A stretch of 64,000 nucleotides of DNA. It comes from Hygrocybe punicea (taxonomy: Eukaryota > Basidiomycota > Agaricomycetes > Agaricales > Hygrophoraceae). Positions 1 to 11,338 of this stretch are shown in pieces. Within the stretch, counting starts at the first letter, position 1. Each line of letters opens with the position of its first letter. The translations under genes were made by a program, and so were the position numbers. The notes beneath the pieces are model-generated. The model searched no databases, was not told where the DNA came from, and saw nothing but the letters and a program-made list of their open reading frames with translations. The DNA lies in assembly GCA_963556145.1 (NCBI GenBank), contig OY744462.1, positions 3,782,001 to 3,846,000 of the forward strand, given 5' to 3'.

Positions 1-1063
1 AAGCATGTTACATATGGTATAAGATACATAGCATATGTTGTATACTGCCAATTATTCTAATAAGCCCATCTCTCACCTCAGCAACATGAAAAGTAGAAAA
101 AATAAAACTACATAAAGTGTCTTGAGTATTCATCAACCTCCTCTCTTACTGTCATGTCTTCTGTGCTGTATCATTACATAATATTCTCAGCCAAAAAAGA
201 AATGTTGAGGAGGCAATAGGTCAACTGTCAAATACAACTGCCTCCTAAACATTATGATAATAATTGACTTACCTTCTCCAGGACCTTCTATGCTGTACAA
301 CAGATGACAACATGAAGACAGCTGTGCTTGATGATTGGGCTAATGTTACATATGGCAAGAACAAAGTCTTTTTTCTTTTATTGGATTTTTGTTTGTATGA
401 TTATTATGAACACCATAATTTTGCTTGAAATAAATTAGCATATAAGATAATGTATATATATGGCAATATCACATTGAATTTCATGTTTTAAGTAAAAATA
501 TCAGTATATTATCTGAGTTAAGCTCATTTCTGCTTATATGGCTGATATTTCCATATATAGTAATAGTGGTCACATGTGACTATGACTCCTGTGATCAGCT
601 TAAAATTTAGCATTTATAGTGTAAAATTGCCTTATATGGTTAGACTGGTCACATGTGACTGTCATCATTGTGATCAGTAAAAAATTTGCTATACAATATC
701 AGAAATTGCCTTATATAGTTAGATTGGTCACATGTGACTGTCACACCTTGCCTGAAATGGTTATATTAGTCAGCAGTTCAATTTTCAGCTGATTCCAATA
801 AGAATTGAAGTCAGTACGAATATTTTGAATATAATTTGAAGGTAATGTGTCTTTTCTGAGGCAACCTATATTTGGATGCTTATGTAAGCTTGTCCACACA
901 TGGCTTGGACCACATGTTATTTTTCAGTATAACAAGTAGAATCATATCTTTTACCAAAAAAAAAAGTCCCCTACATACAATCAACTTCATTAATTAATTA
1001 CGAACCCTCACTGAACCAGGTCTGATAAAGAATGAGTCTTTTAATAAATTAAAAGAACTCGTA
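1..1063 (-). mobile_element. nA element copy 1 (non-autonomous Helentron-like), 3' part outside window
   Basis: The element lies in minus orientation. Its 5' end is at 1063, the reverse complement of TACGAGTTCTTTTAATTTAT, and the 3' end is cut by the window start. It aligns along its length with the other nA copies (11339-12699, 51388-52527, 54271-55419). Shared landmarks are the (TTAA)n run near 990-1000, three TGGTCACATGTGACT palindromes near 570-735, and a terminal hairpin made of GAGTCTTTTAAT and ATTAAAAGAACTC. It encodes no protein. It would be mobilised in trans by Hel-C, whose ends it shares. The sequence right of 1064 is host DNA. Confidence 0.85.
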
Positions 1064-1171
1064 ATTCTGGTCCGATTCACTGGAGGAATGTATAGAGACT
1101 TTTGATCAAATTGTCAGGAAAAACTCGCATTTCTACACCGATCTACGCTATAATCCCATATCACCATCTTA

Positions 1172-2088
1172 ATCTAAGACCAAGACGAGTAAAGCAGGCG
1201 ATACAAAGAAAAAAACCGGCTTTTGTGCCCTGAACAGACGCGAGCAGGCAGCCTTAGGGTATATTCATTTTGACTCACCAACCATATGGGGTCAGCCTTC
1301 CAGTCAGCTCAGTCTATTCTCAAAAATCCCCCATCGAGATCCTCTGGTGAATCGTTTTACTGAACTCTTCAGTGATGATTTTCAGACCAGGTGGACGAAC
1401 TTTCTTGGACCGCTTTTCAACCAAGACCCTGCTTCCTTCACAGGAATTAAACCAACATGGAACGATATGCATCAGTTTATTTGCAAGCTCAGTGTAGCTG
1501 GCTTAGGATCCAACAACACAATCCTCCCTTACTGCGTTTCAACTCACAAATAATCTCACACTTGCACGCCTCTGCACGCCTCCTCTTGTAGAAGACATAA
1601 CAGCCTGGATATGGAAGATGAAGAAGGCTGGTGCTTATCGTGGTCTACAAGAACTAGGATTCGATGTCACATCTCTCCACAGGACCCACACATCATTCAA
1701 ATGTGTGTTCAAACACTTTGATGATAACCTGTCGCAGCGTGATCGGTCTTCAATGGGATTTGACATTGGTTGTGGTGTCATTTTTGTGGAGCATATACTG
1801 TGCAAAGTCATTCGCTGGGATAAGCGCTTGGTGTACAATTGTGGTCAGGGTGCCAGTCTGGTTGGGCTTGGAGATGTAGCGGCTGGTAAGGTAACATGGG
1901 CAAAGGGTGCTAATCATGACGATGCATCCCTTTTTCCAATTCCTCTTAAAATGAGTCAGGATCGTCTGACAGAGTTTTTGGTTGATGGTAAGATATCTCT
2001 TATATATTTGTTATTGGTTCTCATATCACCTCTTCAGCTTCTTAGTTTCATTGCTCTAAATTCCAAATATGTCACTTGGATTTTTTGA
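1172..2088 (+). pseudogene. Broken gene for an uncharacterised agaricomycete-type protein
   Basis: A reading frame opens after a stop near 1168 and runs through ALNRREQAALGYIHFDSP and RFTELFSDDFQTRWTNFLGP to about 1525. A one-base frame change near 1520-1530 shifts it to the frame of LTAFQLTNNLTLARLCTPP and AGAYRGLQELGF. It then continues through IFVEHILCKVIRWDKRL and KGANHDDASLFPIPLKMS. A possible intron donor (GTAAG) is near 1989. I recognise the sequence style from multi-copy proteins of mushroom-forming fungi but cannot name a function. No start codon is assigned. It could be one gene with a sequencing or real indel, or a decaying copy. It lies in tandem with two further multi-exon genes. 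Confidence 0.5.
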
Positions 2089-2224
2089 CCTGGTTGTAAC
2101 ATTAATGTCTCTTACTGTACTGGTATGCGAATGTGGTCCCAGGTTTGGTTTTATATTGAGTTTCACATGTTATATGATCGAGTGTGTGATTAAACAGTGT
2201 TAAATATCTGAAATGTACCTCATA

Positions 2225-3372
2225 CTACATTTCATCTTCATCCTCAGAAAAGTCCGTATTCCTCTTTAATGTTTTTAAAACTTTTGGCTTCTGAAACAAA
2301 GTTTGTGCAAGTGCAAGTGCAGCCTTCTAATAAGACATTAACAATTAGAACAACGACAGACAATGAAAAATGCTTTAAAACCTTTGTGAATGTATTGTCA
2401 ATCAAGGCAAGCGATCGAAGCACAATCACAAGTCTAAATTTTTTGCTGACATCATTGTTATAGCCACTGGTAACAGGGACTACCAAGAATGAAAGTCGTG
2501 CTTCCACAATATCTCCGACAGAAATATTGGTTGGATTCATGCGGGTATATCTAAGGTAGAGTATTTGGCATGGGAAATTTCATATAACTGTAAACCTTAC
2601 CGGAAGCTACCATCATCCTTTGTCGCCCTTTGAAAATAGCCAACTTCATTATCCACAGTATGACCATACTTGGAATCTACGGATGCCAGAATTCCATCAG
2701 GATCAACAAGGTTGTTGAAAGGTACAACTTCAGCAGATGCCGCAATTGCACCAGTACTGAAATATCGGTTGCCAGCTCCTACAACAATCCATTCCTGGAA
2801 CGTATCAGGCATCCAGTCTTTTAATGTATCCGAATGCATATGCTTGGCAAAGATAGAACAAATTGCAGATATACCCTCCAAAGCTGCCTTGTACTTGTGG
2901 GTGTCCAAACCAGTCAATTGTATTGCCTGCCTAATACGCATTGGATTCCTGAAATTTGTGAGTAAGTTCTTCTTCATTCACATCATTGTGCTGAAAATAC
3001 CTGGGTTGCTTGAGAACTGGTGGTAGTTCACATTGAGTGAGGATGCCTGTCAGACGTAATACTACTTCTTCAGGTCCTTCTCCCGGTCCGCCCTTTACAA
3101 GTTGATACTGATGACGGTCTTTGTTATAGCGGACTTGCAGTGAATCAAGAAGGCCATCAGCCTGTATACAGCTAAGTTTTTGCTGTGTTGCAAAGATATT
3201 CAGGCTCTTACTTTAGTCAACGTGCAGAGATAGCTTGCTTGCTTGGAACCGTTATACTGTATGGAGGCTTCAAGTTCCAGTTTTTCACCTGTAAGTATAT
3301 GATTGAATCAAGATATGGCAGTATAACATTCATCTACTCACCAGCAGCTACCAGCTCATAAAACTTATTCAT
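2225..3372 (-). CDS. Intact six-exon gene, uncharacterised 295-residue protein
   Basis: The exons, read on the minus strand, are 3372-3342, 3288-3212, 3161-3001, 2948-2601, 2550-2382 and 2326-2225. The five introns are 50-55 bp with GT-AG borders. The exon sum is 888 bases with consistent phases, ending at TAG. The product starts MNKFYELVAAG and contains QYNGSKQASYLCTLTK, LVKGGPGEGPEEVVLRLTG, GNRYFSTGAIAASAEVVPF and VGDIVEARLSFLVVPV. It ends in an acidic tail (FSEDEDEM). There is no signal peptide or membrane segment. The consistent splicing argues that it is a real gene. It is divergent from the gene starting at 3720, with 347 bp between start codons, so a shared promoter is possible. The function is unknown; it may belong to a multi-copy, element-associated fungal family. 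Confidence 0.75.
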
Positions 3373-3719
3373 AGATTGCTATGGGAGGGAGGTACTTGCA
3401 TATACAGACTATATATGCAGATTTTCGCATGTTGGATTATATTCATATTGGTATGTCTTGTAACAAATAGCATTGGTTAGGTCTCTGGCTGTTCTCCTCT
3501 AATATATACTTTAACCAGATAAAATCGCCTCACTAATGTGCAATCTGTATTTGTTGCACTGCACATCAACATTCTGTACAGTTAACAATTTGTTGAGCAT
3601 GCGTCTTGTAGAATGTGCTAGAAAAACAATTACATTTCTGATATACGTGATACATGTGTATCATTATTTGTAAAAAGAGGTTCATTGAAAACGAACTTGT
3701 CGTTGTATTTTACCATATC
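3373..3719. promoter_or_regulatory. Divergent intergenic region between two multi-exon genes
   Basis: This 347-bp AT-rich gap separates two start codons pointing away from each other (3372 on minus, 3720 on plus). It holds no open frame or repeat that I can identify. Its position makes it the likely bidirectional promoter. I see no specific binding motif that I would defend. Confidence 0.35.
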
Positions 3720-6469
3720 ATGTCATCCATGTCCCATCGTGCTGCAACAAAGCAAAGCTTCAAGTATGTTTTCATTTCTGATTTATGATAACTATTCCAC
3801 CTGGACTGATTGCTTTTAATTAGATCTATTTCTCGCAAAAAAGCAACCAAGCAAGTCAATGAGCGTGAATATGGTTCCAGGTATTCATTAAACTTCTACA
3901 CGTCACTACTTACTAAGATGTTTCTACAGTGACATGGATGTACTGTATGTTGTTCAGGACTTTACACATCAACTCACAACTTACATTAAATAGAGGGGAA
4001 TCGGACGGTGACAATGTCATCAAGTATCTACCTATTCTTGCCTTAGTGACCGCTCATCCACTCATGTCTAAACAGAGAGGTTTCATCAAAGATTAATCCG
4101 TCCACTCCTACAAGGGCTTCCCAATCCATTCAGCGTTCCAAGAAACGTGCTGTATCTGAGTCTGACTCTGAAGGTCAGCCTGTTGCAAGGCTGTCGTAAG
4201 TGCCACCTTTGTGTATTCCAGGTCATTTGTTTAGCACAAAATAGGGTTAACAAATGCCAGAAGTCTTTGTATGAATGCATAAATGACTTAGCCATTTTTA
4301 TCATGTGCTGACTTTGCAAATCCAGAAATAACAAGAAGTCCACGTCCAAAGATGTTCCATTGGTTGATGAGGATGAGGATGATGTATTTTTGTAAGCACC
4401 AACCGCTTTTGCATTATCTGCTAACATGAACATGCTGATGTGACATTTACTAGCGTTAAATCTAACGCAAAGAAAGCAAAAGGGTATGTATCATATGATT
4501 GCAAATACACTATATTGACCATATATCTGTTACCATCTATCAGCCATCAGTCTGACTCTGCATTAATTGACGTTGATGCTGAAGAATCTGAAGGGTATGC
4601 CACTTTACTGGTCATTTGTGGATATGTACTGAGAAGATGTTATCAATAGTCTTCCTGTACCGGATGATACGGCTACCAAAAATATTTCTGAGGATAATCA
4701 GTCAGTGGCACGTACTAATCGTACAAAGTAAGTTTGTGTTGATTCTGTGTAGTACTTCCCTTATAATCCTTCACAGGGTTATGGACAGTGATAGTGAGAT
4801 TGAGTTGGTCAAGTTTGTCGCTCATACGTTACTGTATCCATGCATCAATACTAATATTCTGTAGTCCTCATGTCAAGGGAAGAAAGGAGCGGTGAGGTAT
4901 TCAAACTGATGCTTCATAGGTATACTTGATTCACACCATATCAGAATACGTGTACAAGAAACGTCAAACATCACCAATGAATCAAAGGGCTCGAACGATG
5001 AAGCTATGATATGTTCTTCAGGAAAGAATACCAAGTAGGAGCTGTCTTCATCTCTGGAGTTACGCTTATATTTCCGTAGGACTGTGGTCAAGAAGAGCAA
5101 ATTCAAACCAGCGATACCCAGTGAGAACATGGTTCCAGTATATCAGAGGACAACCAAGAACAAGTTTAGTTTTTCATCGTTGATCATGTTCACCATTTGA
5201 TTAGTTTCCAGACCAGTATCCAAGGACAAAAAGAAAGTCACCAACCAGGAGAAGAAACTTGTGTATATAAAGGATTTGCCTGAAGCGTACGTATTGCGTA
5301 TCTAATTCTATATGGCAGCTGATTAGATAACAGTGATTCGTTTGTTAATCCTACTACTGAGAAGGCACCATTGGACTGTGAAGTCACTGACCCAGGTCTG
5401 TTTGATCCTTTCATTGCTGACACATATGGAAATCTTCCTCACCTCCGGTGTGTATGTTGTTTCTCAAGTCTTATTCTAACTCACATGTTCGATCAAGTGC
5501 TGATACACTTGTCACGTCAAACAATGGACCAAATCCCATGGGTCCCTTTTATTTGAGCTTAATTCCTGATGTTTGTCCAGGTGTCAATATCGAGTGAGAT
5601 TTATTTTATTACATTGAAAAATATACCAATGTAGTTACTCACCAATATAATTAATAGTTTTAGCATCAAGGCCATTATGTTCACGAGAGCTGGGATCTTT
5701 GTTAATCCCTCACGTGCATCACCCTCTATTGTCAAGTCTGCTGCATCTTCTGATTCCGTTCGGAGCACAAGATATGCCATTCAAGCGAACGCTCCCCACA
5801 AATTTCTCTACACTGTTTTCACTTCCGTTCTTGCTGTCAACTCCTCCAATTTGCATGAGCGTGATCCTCAAGGGATGTTCCACCAGATAACCGGCACTTT
5901 GTGCACCCAGGAGTGGGAACGCTTCTGTGCCTTCTTTTGTATGGTTTTTAAGGCCAAAGAACTTCATGCCCAGATCTATGAAGATGTGATATCCATCAGC
6001 ACCAGAGCCAAGCCTAAGGACGGTGGAGGTAAACCATGATTAACTTTGTTAATATGATTGCTGAGTTGTGTATAGACCGTTCTCAGCAAGGATTCAGCCG
6101 TTTGTTGGATAAAGGCTCACCTGCCAAATCACCTGTTAAAGTAGCCAGATCATCAAGGACTGGAGCAGTGAAGGGTGCTCTCAATTTTGATGACCATGGT
6201 GAGTTGTCGTATTTCGTTGAATTGTGTTACCAATCATTAATATGTGCTATGTATGTAACTCAGTTCCAATCTACGATGGGAGAAAGGGCAACTTCAACAC
6301 GAATCAACTGCAACTTCTAGATACAACGTTGAATCCTTGGACTGACGATTTATCTGGCAGCGTCTGTCTTGTTGGATACACCGCGAATACTTGGGTTGGC
6401 AAAGAGCTTTCCACGCAGTTGTCACTCAACGTGCAATGGGTTGTCGTCCTCGCATCATGCAATGAGTAG
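3720..6469 (+). CDS. Multi-exon gene, uncharacterised protein with acidic/basic disordered N-terminal half
   Basis: The start ATG at 3720 gives MSSMSHRAATKQSFK. Many short exons then encode Ser/Asp/Glu- and Lys-rich segments such as RAVSESDSEGQPVARLS, VPLVDEDEDDVF, MDSDSEIEL and KDKKKVTNQEKKLVYIKD. The C-terminal exons are firm and in phase: about 5334-5447, 5498-5593, 5658-6028, 6076-6198 and 6264-6469. They contain CEVTDPGLFDPFIADTYGNL, FTRAGIFVNPSRASPS and DLSGSVCLVGYTANTWVG, and stop at TAG (6467-6469). Introns are about 45-65 bp, GT-AG. The exon borders between about 3900 and 5150 are uncertain, and at least one join there would need a different splice site to stay open. The layout suggests a disordered charged N-terminus joined to a folded C-terminal domain of about 240 residues. 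Function unknown. Confidence 0.6.
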
Positions 6470-6978
6470 TATTTGATTATCTCCAATATCTGTCGCTGAA
6501 TACCTTGTATATACCTGTACCGCCTCCACCCCCCTTTGGATTCGTCTTTGTCTGGAATTGTCTGTTGATACCCTAGCCTGTACATTTTTGTATTCATGTT
6601 TTAAATTATTGCCAGCCGGTCTGCATAATGTTCTTGTCTGATTACTAAGAGTTTTCTTACTCTGAAAGCTAAACTCCGAAAATTAAACTCAACGGTTTCA
6701 ATACTCTTGCCTACATACCATGTTGTTCCACTGTGTTGTGTTTCTATTATTGTTGCTCTTTCCTGCTTCATCTTGTCATTTGAACAGTGCTAAGGTGGGT
6801 GTCATAACTGGATTGCTGTATTGCCGCAACTAATATCTATCGAGAGTATAGGCTAGTTCAATTGACCAGTATCATATGGCATTTACAGATGATGCAGACA
6901 TGTTTTCTGGTATACATTTCAAGATCCTCTTCATAACGTGAAGCTGATATGAATGATAGACACACATGCATCATCGAG
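6470..6978. other. Intergenic region; expected Hel-D 5' end not found
   Basis: This is the 3' flank of the preceding gene followed by AT-rich sequence. The 5' terminus of the Hel-D copy starting downstream should lie here, but I find no clear TTACGAGTTCTT-type end. The nearest look-alike, TTACTAAGAGTTTTCTT near 6644, is too weak to call. No other gene is evident. Confidence 0.4.
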
Positions 6979-6986
6979 TATATAAA
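6979..6986 (+). promoter_or_regulatory. Possible TATA box upstream of the Hel-D1 reading frame
   Basis: TATATAAA lies about 50 bases upstream of the ATG at 7037, in otherwise non-repetitive sequence. Spacing and sequence suit a core promoter for the Hel-D transcript. There is no independent evidence of a transcription start. Confidence 0.25.
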
Positions 6987-7036
6987 TTCTGTTACCAATT
7001 GCATTTGTTTTTGCTGACCTCTTTGTAATAACAGAA

Positions 7037-9094
7037 ATGTCCTGTCACCTTGTTCATAAGGTACACGGCTGGGTGTTATACTATCATCCTGATACACCCC
7101 AGGATAGGACACAAATATCATCTTATCGTCTTGCTCGTGTGTCCCAAGACTGGGTGTTATATCATCGTCCTGTTATGCCCCAGGATATGGTGCTTTATTA
7201 TTGTTCTGACTATGCACCACAGAACTTGAGTTCCAGGACACAAACGTGTTATTATCTCAATTATGTGTCCCAAAACAAAATACTATGTAATCCTAATACA
7301 CCTCAGAATGTGGTGTATCATTGTGGTTCTGTTAATATATCCCAGAGCATATTATTTAAATCTATATCACACTCATTCAGCAACAATAGTAATTTTGAGT
7401 ATTCTTCTTATAACATTCCAAATCTACCAGGCAAAACAAGACAACATCTTTCTCAGTTAGATAACAATAGTTTAAATCGTTGCATTTTGAAAGCCCCTAA
7501 TCAACTACCTTTCATTATTGAATTCTATGTACGACTTCTTCTCTATGTCAATGCATCTATGCACAACTTATTATTTGTATATGAAATAATTCTCCAAAAA
7601 TGTCAAAGAATATATCTAAAGCTATTGCAAAACATATATGCAGCACATGATTTTGCAGTATACAAACAAAAATATCAACAATTCATTATATGCAGTACAT
7701 TGTTTATATTTCAAGTATTTCTCTTATATTATGTGCGATATTCTACATGTTTGTATACCAATTGTATTGATACTGTACAAGATAGTTTTATATCAGATGT
7801 ATATGGCTATAATGATATTACGAAGGATAATGATACAAATGTGTGTGATATTGTTGGTGGAGGATCAAAGTTATTCACCTTAAATGAACTGTCTCCTTAC
7901 TTATCAGATAATGTAATCTATACCATGAATGCAAAATTTAGATTCAGAGAATATGTGAAACAATCAGAAAAACAGAGTGATACATTAAATACAATCATCT
8001 GTTCCATTCCATGGGATATATTATTGCCACAATTGACAACAGATCAATTAAAATTTATTGCAGAGTGCCATAATGTTGTCACATATGTCAGATCTCATAG
8101 TGCAGGTATTCAATCTGCTATCAAGAGCCATGACTGTATAAATTGTTCTCAATATCTATCTGTGTTTGATATCATAGATATTGATGTCTTAAACAAAGAA
8201 GCAAAAGCATCTAATGTAAGAGCAGTAAAACGATATCAAAGCCGACAAAATATGGAATCCAAAGTCAAACATTTACATTCAGTGACGAAATATCAACAAA
8301 AACAGGGTGTAGAATTCAGAGTGAGGAATTTACATGCAGTGATAAAGTATCAACAAAAACAAAATGTAGAGTACAGAATAAAGAATTTACATTCAGTGAT
8401 AAAATATCAATAAAATAATGATATAGAATATAAAGTAAATCATGCAAAGTCAGAACAAAAATACAAAAATAAAAATGAACACATATTTCCACCTCCACCT
8501 CTCACAACTGCTTTACAACATATAATTATAGCTAATGCATGTCAAGATATGTTACCTGATCAAATTTCAGAATCAGGATGTGCTATTTGTGGTCAGTTGA
8601 CTCCAAGTAAGGATTTATTAAAGCTCTCTAATGTCAATGTAGACTGGAAGATATTGACAAATCCAGGTGTGACACAATCAGAGCGGTTAACTGCTGAAGA
8701 TCCCATCAAAGGCTTGGATGGCCCTGTCTTAATCAAACAGCTGCACAGTATGTGCACAAGTTGCCATAAATCTTTGACAAAAAATAAGATTCCTCTGTTG
8801 TCATTAGCAAATGGAAAATGGTTAGGAGATGTTCCAGTACAGTTGACAGATTTATCATTTGCAGAACAGTTGCTGGTTGCAAGAGTGCGACACAATCATT
8901 GCATTGTAAGAGTGTCTTCAGGGATGCATAAAATGCGAGCAAATGCAATCACTTTTGTTAATCCTATTCCTAAAGTATATGATATTCTACCTTCACCCAT
9001 TGAAGACTTGGATGAAGTTCTGGCATTTATTTATACAGGGCCATGTAAGCCCACTAAATCAGACTTTAAGAGAACACCTCTTCTTGTAAGATGA
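7037..9094 (+). pseudogene. Hel-D1 N-terminal region: hydrophobic leader, repeats and DUF6570
   Basis: From ATG 7037 the frame is open for 458 codons to a TAA at 8411-8413, then continues in the same frame to a TGA at 9092-9094. Related copies read Arg-Arg there. The first ~90 residues hold degenerate short repeats (WVLYYHPDTPQD, WVLYHRPVMPQD). A strongly hydrophobic stretch, STLFIFQVFLLYYV, lies near residue 230. Next come the block GGGSKLFTLNEL and a weakly repetitive HSVTKYQQKQ region. The DUF6570-type part has CAICGQLT and CTSCHKSL as a likely zinc site, followed by SLANGKWLGD and GPCKPTKSDFKRTPLLVR. DUF6570 occurs upstream of Helitron_like_N in many fungal Helitron proteins; its role is unknown. 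Confidence 0.75.
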
Positions 9095-9156
9095 AACAAG
9101 GTTAAAGCAGCATTGGAATGGTTGAAGTTGAATCATTGTGATTATCACAAAGAAAT

Positions 9157-11338
9157 CTTGATCAGTATCCAGAGAATGATCCTCCAGTCGTAGATTATCA
9201 TCAATCATTTACAAATAAAAATCCAGAGTCAACAGCTATCAATGACATTGAAGAAGAAGATGGTGTTGAATCAGGCAAATGTCCATTTGTTGTTCATGGT
9301 TTGACAGGTGAAGAATATTCCAACAAAAGTGCCAAAGCTCTCAAGGCCATTGCATTAAAGCATTTGACTTCAAATGAAAAAGTTCTAGCCATAGGTCATG
9401 CAGCACATCCCGAATCTATTTATGGTAATCCACAGTTATTTCCTCAAATGATGCCCTGGTTGTTTCCATATGGACTTGGTGGAATTGGCAATGCCTATCA
9501 GCAGGGAGAATTATCAGATATTAGACACAAAAGACATTTGCTTATGTATCATGACAAAAGATTTCAAAAAGATCCATATTTTCCATTGATTGCATTCAAT
9601 CATGAACAGATAAAACAATGCACTACAGCAGGATATTTATTAGTGGAAAAGTCAAAATTCCAGGAGATTTCTAACAGGTTGTTAGATGTCAACATTCATA
9701 CACTAGCAGACATTTCTAAAAGAATGGAAAATGGTGATAAAGTAATACCAGAAACAGATGAGGAAAAATTGTGTTTTAAACTCATTAATGATATTGATCA
9801 TGTTGGAGGTGGTGTAAAAGGATCTGTCACCAGCAAAAAATATATGCGCAATGAAATTTGGTCTTTAATTTCATTTGTTGGTGCACCCTCTTGGTTTATT
9901 ACATTTGCTCCTGCCGACAACAAACATCCAATCTCATTATATTTTGCAGACACCAAAGAAACATTCAATCCTGTTCTAAGGGATTATAATGAAAGATATC
10001 GATTAATTGCCCACAATCCAGTGGCTGGTGCAAGATTTTTTCATTTTATGACACAGTTATTCATTAAGCATGTACTTGGTGTTGGAGAAAATCATCCAGG
10101 AATCTATGGCAATACAGAAGCATATTATGGAACAGTTGAACAACAAGGACGGTTGACATTGCATATGCATATGCTCTTATGGCTTAAAGGAGTATTATCA
10201 CCGCAACAAATCAGAGACAGAATTATGGATCCAAATTCTGATTTTCAACAAAGATTGGTGGAGTATCTTGAGAGTGTGCATATTGGAGAGTTTCTCACTG
10301 GATCCATGGCTAATGTAAAAGCCAACATTGAAGAAAACAGTCAATCTAAGGATTATCAGGATCCTACTCAGACATTACCGGACGTACCTCCACCAATGTG
10401 CAATAAGTCAAATCATGTTTGTAATGAACATTGTTCTAACAAGTCACAACTTAATTTGTGGTGGGATAAATTTTCAAGTATAGTTGATGACTTGATTATG
10501 CGTTCTAATATACATAATTGTGGTAGAAATCAGTCAAGTAGTGAGAAGGCCAACAAAAAAGACAGACCGACGTGTAAGAACAAGCATGGGAAATGCAAAG
10601 CCAGATTTCCAAGACAAACCTTTGAACAGACTCAAGTTGATCCTAAATCAGGAGCTTTGAACATAAAAAAAGGTGAAGCTTGGATCAACACATTGACACC
10701 ATGCATAACATATCTTCTTCGGTGCAACTCAGATGTGACAAGCCTCCTCTCAGGTACTGCTATCAAGGCTATAGTGGCATATGTGACTGATTATGTTACA
10801 AAACCTGGTTTGAAAACATACACTATCTTTGACTCTATTCGGAGTGTTTTTACTAAAAATTCTGAAATGCTGGGAGGATCCATGAAACAAAAAGACAAAG
10901 ATAGACGTTGGATAACACAGATAATTAATTCATTGATATCAAAGATGGAAATAGATGGTCCAATGGCATTTTTGTATCTGCTAGGTAATCCAGATCACTA
11001 TACAAGCCACAAGTTTGTAACAGTGTATTGGAAAAGTTATGTGAGAGAAACAATGAAGGTGTTCAAATCTGACCAGGATACTGCTGAAAACAGTGAGACA
11101 GACAAGGTTCTCTTGCAAAAAAACCAAAATCAATATGTTGGCTTTACAGCAGTCCATGATTACATGTATAGACCATATATCTATAATGTTACATGCCTAT
11201 ATGAATGGATACAAATGGCAAGACGAGTAAAAATACCTACTCCAACACAGAAAAATCATAATGCTGAAAACAGTGATGATGAGCTCAATTTGGGAAACAA
11301 TGAGAATAGAGTTGACAGTTCCAATGAAAATAGTCATT
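9157..11338 (+). pseudogene. Hel-D1 Rep: Helitron_like_N and HUH/Y2 nuclease
   Basis: After a frameshift near 9150 the frame opens as LDQYPENDPPVVDYHQSF and runs without a stop to the nA insertion at 11339. Helitron_like_N shows PQLFPQMMPWLFPYGLGG. The metal-binding HUH site is HMH (codons 10162-10170) within RLTLHMHMLLWLKG. The paired tyrosines are in AYVTDYVTKPG (codons at 10780 and 10792). Rep nicks the DNA and attaches covalently to the 5' end to start rolling-circle transposition. All visible catalytic residues are present, so D1 carries the best-preserved Rep in the window. A Cys/His-rich insert (CNKSNHVCNEHCSNK) lies between the HUH and Tyr motifs. Confidence 0.85.

Noticed and set aside
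6640..6670. TTACTAAGAGTTTTCTT as the Hel-D1 5' terminus
   Set aside because: It shares only part of TTACGAGTTCTT and lacks the following hairpin, and no empty site is available to confirm it.
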